DNA of 41,677 nucleotides from Chloroflexota bacterium. GTDB lineage: Bacteria; Chloroflexota; Anaerolineae; Caldilineales; Caldilineaceae. The notes beneath the pieces are model-generated. The model saw nothing but the letters and a program-made list of their open reading frames with translations, ran no database searches and was not told where the DNA came from. Made by a program: the position numbers and the translations under genes. Numbering within the stretch: position 1 is the stretch's first letter; every line of letters begins with the position of its first letter. Of this stretch, positions 25,835 through 31,920 are shown piece after piece. The DNA lies in contig QEUW01000022.1 in the NCBI GenBank assembly GCA_003577005.1, positions 1-41,677 of the forward strand. The letters run 5' to 3'.

Positions 25835-25867
25835 AAATTCGCCGGCCCCTGGGCGGCCGGCGAATTT
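25835..25867. terminator. 13-bp perfect hairpin, AAATTCGCCGGCC stem
   Basis: AAATTCGCCGGCC (25835-25847) is complementary to 25855-25867, with a 7-nt loop. Read on the minus strand the stem is followed by GTTTTGTG, a plausible intrinsic terminator for anything transcribed leftward through 25870-26600. On the plus strand no T-run follows. Confidence 0.55.
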
Positions 25868-25903
25868 GCAAGGAGAAAGGAAACCCCAAAAGGAGACGAG
25901 TAG

Positions 25904-25972
25904 ATGCACCATTTCTACTCCAGCCACAGTGTACCATGCGGGCGAGGCCGGCGCATCCGCCATAACATGTAA
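25904..25972 (+). CDS. Possible 22-residue leader peptide or small protein
   Basis: ATG 25904 with AAAAGGAGAC a suitable distance upstream opens 22 codons (MHHFYSSHSVPCGRGRRIRHNM) and stops at TAA 25970-25972, between two hairpins. A good ribosome site and the position between hairpins are the only support; it could be chance. Confidence 0.2.
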   Translation: MHHFYSSHSVPCGRGRRIRHNM

Positions 25973-26038
25973 TTCACCTACGTCATTTGACTGATTCGCC
26001 CGCTCAGCATAAAAAATGATGGAGCCTAAAAAGAGGTC

Positions 26039-26066
26039 GCCCACCACTACGGGTGTAGTGGTGGGC
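26039..26066 (+). terminator. 12-bp perfect hairpin followed by TTTC
   Basis: GCCCACCACTAC (26039-26050), GGGT loop, exact complement at 26055-26066. A very stable stem; the short TTTC tail on the plus strand and CTCTTTTTAGG on the minus strand make it a possible terminator in either direction. Confidence 0.5.
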
Positions 26067-26106
26067 TTTCAACAAAGGAGGAACCAAAAGAGGTGCTAAC
26101 ATAGAA

Positions 26107-26137
26107 CTGTGAAGTAAGCTCCCCTCAAACTTCACAG
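26107..26137. repeat. 9-bp hairpin CTGTGAAGT ... ACTTCACAG
   Basis: Stem 26107-26115 with 26129-26137, 13-nt loop containing GCTCCCC. It follows an AAAGGAGG box (26074-26082) and precedes the possible small ORF at 26147, so the loop CTCCCC could mask a ribosome site. Confidence 0.4.
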
Positions 26138-26146
26138 CTCCGGAAA

Positions 26147-26320
26147 ATGGCCAAAACGTTAAAACTGTCTGAAGCAAACGATTTCGCCGCTTACCGGATC
26201 AAGTCGCCGATCGAGTTTGCAGGGTTGGGCAGAACCTGTTTGGGCCTGCATTTGTGCCTGCATTCACAATCTGATCTACACTATAAAGATTATAGTTACA
26301 TCTCAGTTACATATCGGTAG
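26147..26320 (+). CDS. Possible small ORF, unknown function
   Basis: ATG 26147 opens 57 codons (MAKTLKLSEANDFAAYRIKS at the start) ending in TAG 26318-26320. The first half has a normal residue mix for a soluble protein; the second half is less convincing. The Shine-Dalgarno is weak (CCGGA). It may be a real small protein, the start of a decayed gene, or chance. Confidence 0.3.
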   Translation: MAKTLKLSEANDFAAYRIKSPIEFAGLGRTCLGLHLCLHSQSDLHYKDYSYISVTYR

Positions 26321-26491
26321 TCGCCCCCACTTTTTTCTTTGTTCACCCGGCGGTTGGAATGTGGCTCGCTGATCGCAAATCCAAAAAATCCATGCGCAAC
26401 TCTGCTGGTCCTATGGTGTTACTAGCTTTCGATCCGTTGGCGACACTGGCCGCAAGCGGGTCTTACGATAGGGTGACTTTGTGAGCGAGGT

Positions 26492-26520
26492 TTGACAGCT
26501 GCCCTGGTGCTGGCTACAAT
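26492..26520 (+). promoter_or_regulatory. acpP promoter
   Basis: TTGACA (26492-26497), 17-nt spacer, TACAAT (26515-26520): a near-perfect sigma-70-type promoter. The start is expected near 26527, giving an ~80-nt leader. Confidence 0.8.
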
Positions 26521-26525
26521 GGCCG

Positions 26526-26560
26526 AACACTGGGCCGGCCCTTTTCTGGGGCCGGGTGTT
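26526..26560 (+). promoter_or_regulatory. 5'-terminal stem-loop of the acpP mRNA
   Basis: AACAC and CCGGCCC on the left pair fully with GGGCCGG and GTGTT on the right, with a 4-nt UGGG bulge and a 7-nt loop. The stem begins at the predicted first nucleotide of the transcript, a position where hairpins protect mRNA from 5'-end decay. Confidence 0.55.
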
Positions 26561-26606
26561 GTAAACTGGCTTCAGAAATCTTCAAACTAGAGGAGAACAA
26601 TATCAT

Positions 26607-26834
26607 ATGGCTACAACCTTTGAGCGCGTGCGCGACATCATTGTGGATCAACTTGGGGTCGATCCGGATGAGGTGACCATGGAGGCAAAATTTCGCGACG
26701 ACCTGGAAGCTGACAGTCTGGACCTGGTCGAACTGATCATGCGCTTTGAAGAGGAGTTTGGCGGCGATATCAGCGACGAGCAGGCGCAGCAGATCGTCAG
26801 CGTAGGCGATGCTGTGACCTTCCTCGACAATTGA
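26607..26834 (+). CDS. acpP: Acyl carrier protein
   Basis: Carries growing acyl chains on a 4'-phosphopantetheine arm in fatty acid synthesis. The attachment serine is in ADSLDLVEL (Ser at about residue 37); the 75-residue length, the acidic composition and the [17 protein letters not shown] start are standard. ATG follows AGGAGA. mobA starts 41 bp after its stop and may share the transcript. No fab genes adjoin it, so it is a stand-alone acpP with its own strong promoter. Confidence 0.97.
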   Translation: MATTFERVRDIIVDQLGVDPDEVTMEAKFRDDLEADSLDLVELIMRFEEEFGGDISDEQAQQIVSVGDAVTFLDN

Positions 26835-26875
26835 GCGCTTGCTTTGCTTTGTCCAGGTCAATCTGACCCAGCTCT

Positions 26876-27499
26876 ATGTCTATCTCGCTTGTGATCAATG
26901 CCGGGGGGGAAAGCCGGCGTATGGGCGAGCCAAAGGCGCTGCTGCCCGTCCCACCGAGCGGAAAGCCGCTGCTGCGCCATATCCTCGACCAATTGACGCC
27001 CCTGGTCACCGGCGTGACGGTCGTGGTGCTCAACGACCAGCAATTGGTCGACGCCCTCCGTCTTGGCGAGAAGGTGCAGATTGTGCCAGACGCATTCCCT
27101 GACGGTGGCCCGCTGGGTGGTATTGCCAGTGGGCTACGTTTCTGTCCTGGCTGGGCGATCATGCTGGCGTGCGATATGCCGCTGGTGAAACCAGCTCTCT
27201 TTCGCTACCTGTGCTCGTTGACCAGGGCAGGTACAACATTAGACAACGCCGGCTGGCAGGCAATCGTGCCTGTGGTTGGCGGGCTGCCCCAGCCTTTTCA
27301 TGCCCTCTATCATCGCCAGCTCTTGCCCATCCTAGAAAAGAAACTGGCTGCCGGCGAGCGCCGGGCAGCCAGCTTTCTGGATGAAGTCACTACGCGCTGG
27401 GTACCTGAAGCGGAGTTACGCCCGCTCGACCCGGCGCTGCACTCGTTTGTCAATGTCAACACGCCGGAGGAATGGGCTGCGGCATGTGCGCTCCTGTAA
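26876..27499 (+). CDS. mobA: Molybdenum cofactor guanylyltransferase
   Basis: Attaches GMP to molybdopterin to form the guanine dinucleotide cofactor used by DMSO-reductase-type enzymes such as formate dehydrogenases. The nucleotidyltransferase start INAGGESRRMGEPKALLP (GG-x-S-x-RMG-x-xK) and the metal-binding ACDMPLV are present, with normal length (207 residues). The Ser in the GGxS motif and Asp in DMPL are retained. It lies behind acpP and runs tail to tail with lexA, 26 bp apart. Molybdenum enzymes of this class are often selenoproteins, which is a loose link to the UGA-containing gene; this is context only. Confidence 0.9.
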   Translation: MSISLVINAGGESRRMGEPKALLPVPPSGKPLLRHILDQLTPLVTGVTVVVLNDQQLVDALRLGEKVQIVPDAFPDGGPLGGIASGLRFCPGWAIMLACDMPLVKPALFRYLCSLTRAGTTLDNAGWQAIVPVVGGLPQPFHALYHRQLLPILEKKLAAGERRAASFLDEVTTRWVPEAELRPLDPALHSFVNVNTPEEWAAACALL

Positions 27500-27525
27500 C
27501 CAGGGGCGCAAGAGGCCACCCTGCG

Positions 27526-28263
27526 CTACACCACCCGGATTACCGACACCACTTTGCCGTTGATGCGCACCTTGTTGGCCGGTTTCACGATCGGCTGATA
27601 GAACGGGTTGGGATTGGCGGGCTGTAGCCGTACGTTAGGCCCCTCGCGGTAGAGATACTTGAGCGTCGTCTCTTCTTCATCGACGATCCACGCCGCCACC
27701 AGGTCGCCGTTGTCGGCGGTCTCTTGTTGGCGCAGAATGACAATATCGCCGTCGAGTACGCTGGCGTCGATCATCGAATCACCCCTCACCCGGAGTGCAA
27801 AGAGGTTTTCACGGTTGCCGACCAGCGCTTCCGCCATTTCGATCACATCTTCAGGGTTGGCGGCTTCGCGCCCCTCGACGCGGATCGGCTCACCAGCGGC
27901 AATATGCCCTAAGACTGGAACTTGAACAAGCGTGCGACCGTTGCGCTGCCGTGCGGCCACCATCCCCTGTTCGGAGTCAGAGAGAGCTGCTGGATCGTCC
28001 TCGTCTACCATGCCCAGTTCGCGCAACCGTTGCCAGTTGACGCTCAGACCACGGCTTACATCGGGCTGGCGTTCGAGCAACTCCTCTTCGACCAGCTTTT
28101 TCAGGTTGTAGCTCACAACCGATGTGCTGGAGATGCCTACTGTTTCGCCGATCTCGCGGATCGAAGGCGGAAAACGGTTGTTCTTGAAAAAGGTGATGAT
28201 AAAGCGCAGAATGTCCCGTTGACGTTCAGAAAGCGCTTTGGATTTGCCATTGTGCGCAGGCAT
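27526..28263 (-). CDS. lexA: LexA repressor
   Basis: SOS repressor-protease of 245 residues. The N-terminal winged helix (about residues 11-75, FPPSIREIGETVGISSTSVVSY) is followed by a linker and the S24 peptidase domain. The self-cleavage site is Ala123-Gly124 (HIAAGEP), the nucleophile Ser163 (GDSMIDA) and the general base Lys202 (TTLKYL). The frame is open to 28419 but that part translates the promoter and repeats; ATG 28263 (MPAHNGKSKALSERQ) fits the family start and has AAGGAGG 15 nt upstream, a long spacing. The linker (about residues 85-110) is longer than in E. coli. Its promoter has three SOS boxes, so it is autoregulated. Confidence 0.97.
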   Translation of the reverse strand: MPAHNGKSKALSERQRDILRFIITFFKNNRFPPSIREIGETVGISSTSVVSYNLKKLVEEELLERQPDVSRGLSVNWQRLRELGMVDEDDPAALSDSEQGMVAARQRNGRTLVQVPVLGHIAAGEPIRVEGREAANPEDVIEMAEALVGNRENLFALRVRGDSMIDASVLDGDIVILRQQETADNGDLVAAWIVDEEETTLKYLYREGPNVRLQPANPNPFYQPIVKPANKVRINGKVVSVIRVV

Positions 28264-28330
28264 GTTGGTACCCCTTCCTCCTTGTACAGAAGCGTTGATC
28301 GGGTTCTTCCTGAGGCCGGGTGGGCCTGTT

Positions 28331-28390
28331 TCCCAATCCCATTTCCCAAAATTATCCCAATCAGAACGAATGTTTCCCAAGTTTTCCCAA
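28331..28390 (-). repeat. Five TTGGGA repeats in the lexA leader
   Basis: On the plus strand TCCCAA begins at 28331, 28344, 28355, 28375 and 28385, with spacings of 13, 11, 20 and 10 bp, near whole helical turns. All lie between the lexA -10 box and its start codon, with one SOS box (28363-28376) among them. Confidence 0.55.
28363..28376. promoter_or_regulatory. SOS box 1 of lexA
   Basis: AGAACGAATGTTTC matches CGAACRNRYGTTYC at 13 of 14 positions. It lies in the lexA leader. Confidence 0.75.
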
Positions 28391-28419
28391 AGTATACACG
28401 AACATTTGTGCGGTGTCAA
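28391..28419 (-). promoter_or_regulatory. lexA promoter
   Basis: Minus strand TTGACA (28414-28419), 17-nt spacer, TATACT (28391-28396). An SOS box fills the spacer, the classic arrangement for tight LexA self-repression. Confidence 0.88.
28399..28412. promoter_or_regulatory. SOS box 2 of lexA, inside the promoter spacer
   Basis: CGAACATTTGTGCG, a near-palindrome fitting the Gram-positive LexA consensus, lies between the -35 and -10 boxes. Confidence 0.82.
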
Positions 28420-28428
28420 GAGCCAATT

Positions 28429-28442
28429 TGCACGTTTGTTCT
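28429..28442 (-). promoter_or_regulatory. SOS box 3 of lexA
   Basis: Minus strand AGAACAAACGTGCA, identical over all 14 bases to the ruvB box at 16770-16783. It lies 9 bp upstream of the lexA -35 box. Confidence 0.8.
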
Positions 28443-28459
28443 AAACTGCGGTTGCTTTA

Positions 28460-28507
28460 AAAACGCGAATAGGGATCTGCCCAAACCAACCCGAAACTTT
28501 GCGTTTT
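28460..28507 (-). terminator. Possible terminator beyond the MazG-like gene
   Basis: AAAACGC (28460-28466) pairs with GCGTTTT (28501-28507). On the minus strand the stem ends in a GTTTTT run. The 34-nt loop is long, so it is only a weak candidate. Confidence 0.35.
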
Positions 28508-28617
28508 CAAACAGAGCTGAGTATAGATGTGTGTTTTATCGGAATCTTTGGGGTGCAATGGCGTTAGGGCAGACGGCGATTGCCTACGATGGGGTAGTGG
28601 GTGGATGCAATCTACTT

Positions 28618-29013
28618 CTACGTTGGGTCATGGTCCAGCCCGGCGTTGGCTACGTAGCGCTGAAAACGCTGCCAGTAGGCCTGTTGCTCGGCGGGGCCGG
28701 TGGTGGGGTCGGGGAAGCGCGCGTCGGCCTTGTGCTGGCCGCGGGTCATGGCCTCCTCCATGTCGATTCCACAGAGGTAGGCAAGTTTGAAGAGCATCAC
28801 CTGTAGGTCGCTCAACTCGAGCGCCAGTTCAGCACGCACTTCATCGAAGTCTGCGGGCGTAGCCTCGCGATAGCCTTCGATCATCTGGACGAGTTTGCTG
28901 ACCTCCCCCAGTTCTTCGAGTGCATGAAGCAGCGTGTGGCTGGGGAGCACCTTCTCCCAACCGCGCGCCCGATCCCACGCTTCTACCCACTGTTGGTATT
29001 CACGAATATGCAT
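28618..29013 (-). CDS. MazG-like nucleotide pyrophosphohydrolase
   Basis: A 131-residue all-alpha NTP pyrophosphatase of the MazG/phosphoribosyl-ATP pyrophosphohydrolase type. The metal-binding helices are visible as ALEELGEVSKLVQMIEGY and ELALELSDLQVMLFKLAY (ExxE then ExxD), followed by a K...R stretch (GQHKADARF). Such house-cleaning enzymes hydrolyse non-canonical or excess NTPs. It follows recO by 7 bp, so the two are probably one operon linking nucleotide clean-up to recombination repair. Confidence 0.85.
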   Translation of the reverse strand: MHIREYQQWVEAWDRARGWEKVLPSHTLLHALEELGEVSKLVQMIEGYREATPADFDEVRAELALELSDLQVMLFKLAYLCGIDMEEAMTRGQHKADARFPDPTTGPAEQQAYWQRFQRYVANAGLDHDPT

Positions 29014-29020
29014 AATCTAC

Positions 29021-29809
29021 TCAATAGGCATGGGTTGCCCGCAGCTTGCGCAAAAAATCGGTCGATTTCAGATGGCGTTCCAGCAAGGTGAGAAAATAGC
29101 GATAGAGGATATGTTCCATCTGCTGCAGGATGGGCGGACGGACCGAGAGCCGGGCTACCTCGTCCCACTCACTGCGTTGCAGGTGGCGCAACACTTTGAG
29201 GACAGCCGGCTCGATAGCTTCGACGTCGGGCTGTGTCGCGCCGCACTGGGGGCAGAAGACGCCCCCAGCGTGCAGGCCCAGGTAATTGACTACCGGCTGG
29301 ATGGGGGTGTTACATCCCAGGCAATGGAAGAACTGTGGTTGAAAACCGGTGTAGCTCAACAGGTGTAATTCAAACCAGCGGAGCAAGAGTGGTGGATCAA
29401 AGTGAGCCTGCCCACAACTGTAGTCGTCAAGCGTACGCAGGGAAAAGAGGAGCAACTCCCACAGCGGTCGGCTCTCGTCGTCGGCTTCGGTAAAGCTGCC
29501 GACCAACTCGCAGAGATAGCTGGCATAGCCGATAGCATCCAGATGTTGGCGCAGATGGCGAAAGCTCTCCACCGTCACCGCTTCGGTGATAATGTCCCAC
29601 GTGCGCGCCTGGGCCACCAGGAGCGAGGCGTGCGAGAGCGGCTCCAGATGACCAGCCTTGCGGCTGGTAGTCTTGCGTACGCCTTTGGCGATCAACTCAC
29701 GCTTCCCCAAATCGGGCGTAAAGATGGTGAGGATGCGGTCGGCGTCGCCATAATCGCGCCGGCTGAGCACAACGGCGCGTGTACGGTAGAGACGTTCTCG
29801 GCTGGACAT
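29021..29809 (-). CDS. recO: DNA repair protein RecO
   Basis: Loads RecA onto SSB-coated gaps in the RecFOR pathway. It has an OB-fold N-terminus (YRTRAVVLSRRDYGDADRIL), the helical middle and a C4 zinc site (CLGCNTP and FCPQCGA) typical of RecO, with 262 residues. A perfect TATAAT ends 7 nt before its ATG, so the transcript probably starts at the start codon itself. The MazG-like gene follows directly. Confidence 0.94.
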   Translation of the reverse strand: MSSRERLYRTRAVVLSRRDYGDADRILTIFTPDLGKRELIAKGVRKTTSRKAGHLEPLSHASLLVAQARTWDIITEAVTVESFRHLRQHLDAIGYASYLCELVGSFTEADDESRPLWELLLFSLRTLDDYSCGQAHFDPPLLLRWFELHLLSYTGFQPQFFHCLGCNTPIQPVVNYLGLHAGGVFCPQCGATQPDVEAIEPAVLKVLRHLQRSEWDEVARLSVRPPILQQMEHILYRYFLTLLERHLKSTDFLRKLRATHAY

Positions 29810-29816
29810 AACGAAA

Positions 29817-29822
29817 ATTATA
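29817..29822 (-). promoter_or_regulatory. recO -10 box directing a leaderless transcript
   Basis: Minus strand TATAAT with TGTG before it, then TTTCGTT, then the ATG of recO. With the usual 6-8 nt from -10 to start, the first transcribed base is the A of ATG. No Shine-Dalgarno and no good -35 box are present. Confidence 0.6.
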
Positions 29823-29896
29823 TCACAGATAGACGGTAGAACATAAATTCCAAAAGACTGTGTGGGTAGTGAATTCGAAGTTTTGTACTCATGAAG

Positions 29897-29925
29897 TTGA
29901 CATACGTTTTTGAACGTGCTATTTT
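29897..29925 (+). promoter_or_regulatory. Promoter of the toxin-antitoxin operon
   Basis: TTGACA (29897-29902), 17-nt spacer, TATTTT (29920-29925). The spacer holds the inverted repeat ACGTT-TTTG-AACGT (29904-29917). Confidence 0.78.
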
Positions 29926-29926
29926 A

Positions 29927-29941
29927 TGCACTATAAGTGCA
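29927..29941. promoter_or_regulatory. Operator-like repeat TGCACT-ATA-AGTGCA
   Basis: A perfect hyphenated palindrome over the expected transcription start of the toxin-antitoxin operon. It is the natural candidate for the antitoxin's helix-turn-helix to bind. Confidence 0.6.
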
Positions 29942-29964
29942 ATTGGCCATGAGAAGGGGGGATC

Positions 29965-30348
29965 ATGCGCAAAACCATCTTGAGCCGCCGGTTGGTAAAA
30001 GCAAGAGCAGCCATGATCGATAAGACGCTGATGGAGATCAGCGCCGCCGCGGGCTTTCCGCCAGCGTCAGGCTACATCTATCGGACCCTTGACCGTGACA
30101 ATGTTCAACTCAGCACAATTAACCGCATTGCCGCGGCGCTGGGATGCAGCGCGCGTGACATCCTTGAAGAAGTAGAGACGGATGCTCAACCCGAAGCTGC
30201 ACAGAAACGCTTTGAGCAGCAGACACGGCATATGAATGGCCTTGCAATTCACCAGGGCGAGGCCACCTTCACGTCGCAGGCGTCCGAGGCCGTACTTGCG
30301 CGTGAGTGGGACACACCCGAGGAAGATGAAGCGTGGGCCGATTTGTAA
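29965..30348 (+). CDS. Antitoxin with Xre-type helix-turn-helix
   Basis: A 127-residue protein. Residues 5-70 (AMIDKTLMEISAAAGFPPASGYIYRTL, then LSTINRIAAALGCSARDIL) form a Cro/CI-type helix-turn-helix. The acidic tail LAREWDTPEEDEAWADL is the kind of C-terminal segment that MazE-like antitoxins use to wrap the toxin. The gene overlaps the toxin gene by 16 bp, ensuring coupled translation with the antitoxin first. It should repress its own promoter through the repeats at 29904-29941. The start ATG 29965 follows AAGGGGGG. Confidence 0.85.
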   Translation: MRKTILSRRLVKARAAMIDKTLMEISAAAGFPPASGYIYRTLDRDNVQLSTINRIAAALGCSARDILEEVETDAQPEAAQKRFEQQTRHMNGLAIHQGEATFTSQASEAVLAREWDTPEEDEAWADL

Positions 30349-30668
30349 AAGGGGAAGTCGTCAAAATCCCGTTCCTGTTTACAGACTTCAGCCAGTTCAA
30401 ACGCCGGCCGGCGCTGGTAGTCAGTGTGCTCAGTGAGCACAACGATCTCATTCTGTGCATGATCACCAGCCAGAATACGAGGGATCGCGACGCCATTCCA
30501 CTGGACAGTGTTGACTTTGCGTACGGCGGGCTGCCTAGGGCCGGCAATATCCGCCCGAATCGGCTCTTTACGGTAGAGGAAACTCGAGTATTGGGTTCGG
30601 CTGGGCATCTCGCGCCGGCCAAGCTGCAAGCGGTCACCGATAAGTTGGTGGAAATCCTGCATAGATAA
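30333..30668 (+). CDS. MazF/PemK-family toxin
   Basis: An 111-residue endoribonuclease-like toxin of the CcdB/PemK fold. It opens with a beta-strand GEVVKIPFLFTDFSQFKRRPALVVS, the family pattern (VxxpfPftD.s..K.RPalVl), followed by ITSQNTRDRDAIPL and the later conserved RLFTVEETRVL segment. MazF-type toxins cut single-stranded mRNA at short motifs. It starts inside the antitoxin gene. Confidence 0.88.
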   Translation: MGRFVKGEVVKIPFLFTDFSQFKRRPALVVSVLSEHNDLILCMITSQNTRDRDAIPLDSVDFAYGGLPRAGNIRPNRLFTVEETRVLGSAGHLAPAKLQAVTDKLVEILHR

Positions 30669-30791
30669 GAAGGTAGGGCCAATGTCAGCGGAACGTTACC
30701 AACGTCATAACTTCCGGTAGGACGAACAGCCCAACATCATCTATATTAGCCTGCGAATGCCGGGTAGTATCCGAGGCGGGCCGACTAATTA

Positions 30792-31877
30792 TCAAATTTC
30801 GACCACACCCTCACACAAAAAAGCTGCATCCAATCCAAACTGACCGGCTGCCGCGGCCACGTCGGCCAGCGTGACGGCGTTGAGCGGGATACCGTGGCGG
30901 CGATAGTTCTCCCGGTTGGTCGCCTCGACCTCGCCCGGCGCATAGACCCGGTCAAAGCCCGGCGCCAACCGGCTGGCGTGAAGTTGGGCGACAGCCTCGT
31001 CGGTGCGTGCCTTGAAGCGTTCGAGATCTTCAAACGCACTCACTCGCAGGGCCAGCACAAAATGACCATCCTGACCCGGAACCGGCCCATTGACAATGTC
31101 GCCCAACTCGGCGCCGTAGGCTGCCCCCGAAAGCATAGAGGAAAGTATACCCATCAACAGCGCCAGCCCCGTTCCCTTAAAGCCGCCGATGGGGGCTAAC
31201 AGCCCGTCAATCGCCACTGCCGGATCCGTGGTGGGGCGCCCCTCCCGATCCAGCGCCCAGCCCTCCGGCAAGGTAAGGCCCTTCTGCTGGTAGACGCGAA
31301 TCTTGCCATGCGATGAACCGCTAAAGGCGGCATCGTAGACGATGGGCGTCTCTTTGGCTGTGGGGATGGCTACCGCCAGTGGATTGATGCCGAGGATACG
31401 ATCAGCCCCGCCCCAAGGAGACATGGTAGGCAGGGCGTTGGTCGTGGCAATGCCGATCATCTCGTGGTCGAGCGCCATGCGGGCAAAGTAGGCCATGGCG
31501 CCGCAGTGGTTGCTGCCGCGGATGGCGGCAGCAGCGATGCCAAAGGTATACGCCCGCTCGATGGCCTGGCGCATGGCAAAGGCAGCGCCGACCTGCCCCA
31601 TGCTGTTGCCGCCATCCACGACGATGCAGGCGGCGCTATCGCGCACGATTTGCGGGCGACCACGCGGGTTGACACCGCCCACTGTGAGCTTCTTCACATA
31701 CTCCGGCACGCGTAGCACCCCATGCGAGTGCACCCCGCTCAGGTCGGCAAAGACAAGCGAATCGGCTACCAGCGCCGCATCCTCCCCCACCATCCCACAA
31801 TGCTCAAAGACCGCCGCCACCAACGCCTGCAACCGCCCCGCATCCACCCGCCGTTCACCCGCCTCGCTCTCCGCCAT
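30792..31877 (-). CDS. Ldh2-family malate/L-lactate/ureidoglycolate-type dehydrogenase
   Basis: An NAD(P)-dependent 2-hydroxyacid dehydrogenase of the Ldh2 family (not the Rossmann LDH/MDH family). Characteristic features are VHSHGVLRVPEYV near residue 50, the RGSNHCGAMAYFARMAL block with its catalytic His, and GINPLAVAIPT. The 361-residue length is typical. The substrate cannot be told: malate, sulfolactate, ureidoglycolate and 2,3-diketogulonate are all reduced or oxidised by relatives. The gene lies 43 bp behind a Hyi-like gene, favouring a role in sugar-acid or glyoxylate metabolism. Confidence 0.88.
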   Translation of the reverse strand: MAESEAGERRVDAGRLQALVAAVFEHCGMVGEDAALVADSLVFADLSGVHSHGVLRVPEYVKKLTVGGVNPRGRPQIVRDSAACIVVDGGNSMGQVGAAFAMRQAIERAYTFGIAAAAIRGSNHCGAMAYFARMALDHEMIGIATTNALPTMSPWGGADRILGINPLAVAIPTAKETPIVYDAAFSGSSHGKIRVYQQKGLTLPEGWALDREGRPTTDPAVAIDGLLAPIGGFKGTGLALLMGILSSMLSGAAYGAELGDIVNGPVPGQDGHFVLALRVSAFEDLERFKARTDEAVAQLHASRLAPGFDRVYAPGEVEATNRENYRRHGIPLNAVTLADVAAAAGQFGLDAAFLCEGVVEI

Positions 31878-31894
31878 CCACTTCTCCCTTAACC

Positions 31895-31914
31895 ATTGAC
31901 AATTGACAATTCAC
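31895..31914. repeat. Short intergenic repeat of the ATTGACAATT family
   Basis: Two tandem ATTGACA units followed by ATTCAC, as in the arms of the 46-bp palindrome at 9493-9538, in the gap between the Hyi-like and Ldh2-like genes. Confidence 0.55.
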
Positions 31915-31920
31915 CATTCC

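Larger units (their letters stand above)
25584..26606. other. Gene-poor kilobase between plsC-type gene and acpP
   Basis: No protein family recognised on either strand. It contains a plsC promoter candidate, three strong hairpins (25835-25867, 26039-26066, 26107-26137), several AGGAG boxes, two possible small ORFs (25904-25972 and 26147-26320) and the acpP promoter. I searched for a tRNA cloverleaf with TTC loop and saw none. Confidence 0.6.
28264..28617. other. lexA control region
   Basis: Gene-free. From lexA outward it holds an ~128-nt leader with TTGGGA repeats, a consensus promoter, three SOS boxes and, at 28460-28507, an inverted repeat (AAAACGC/GCGTTTT) that on the minus strand ends in GCGTTTTTAAAG and may terminate recO-mazG transcription. 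Confidence 0.65.

Noticed and set aside
25826..26047. Minus-strand open frame of 73 codons in the gene-poor kilobase
   Set aside because: It translates through two hairpins and has no ribosome site or family.
30682..30791. Short reading MSAERYQRHNFR, TAG, then DEQPNIIYISLRMPGS
   Set aside because: Looks a little like a decayed protein start, but the stop is UAG, no family is recognised and the stretch is too short to support a pseudogene.
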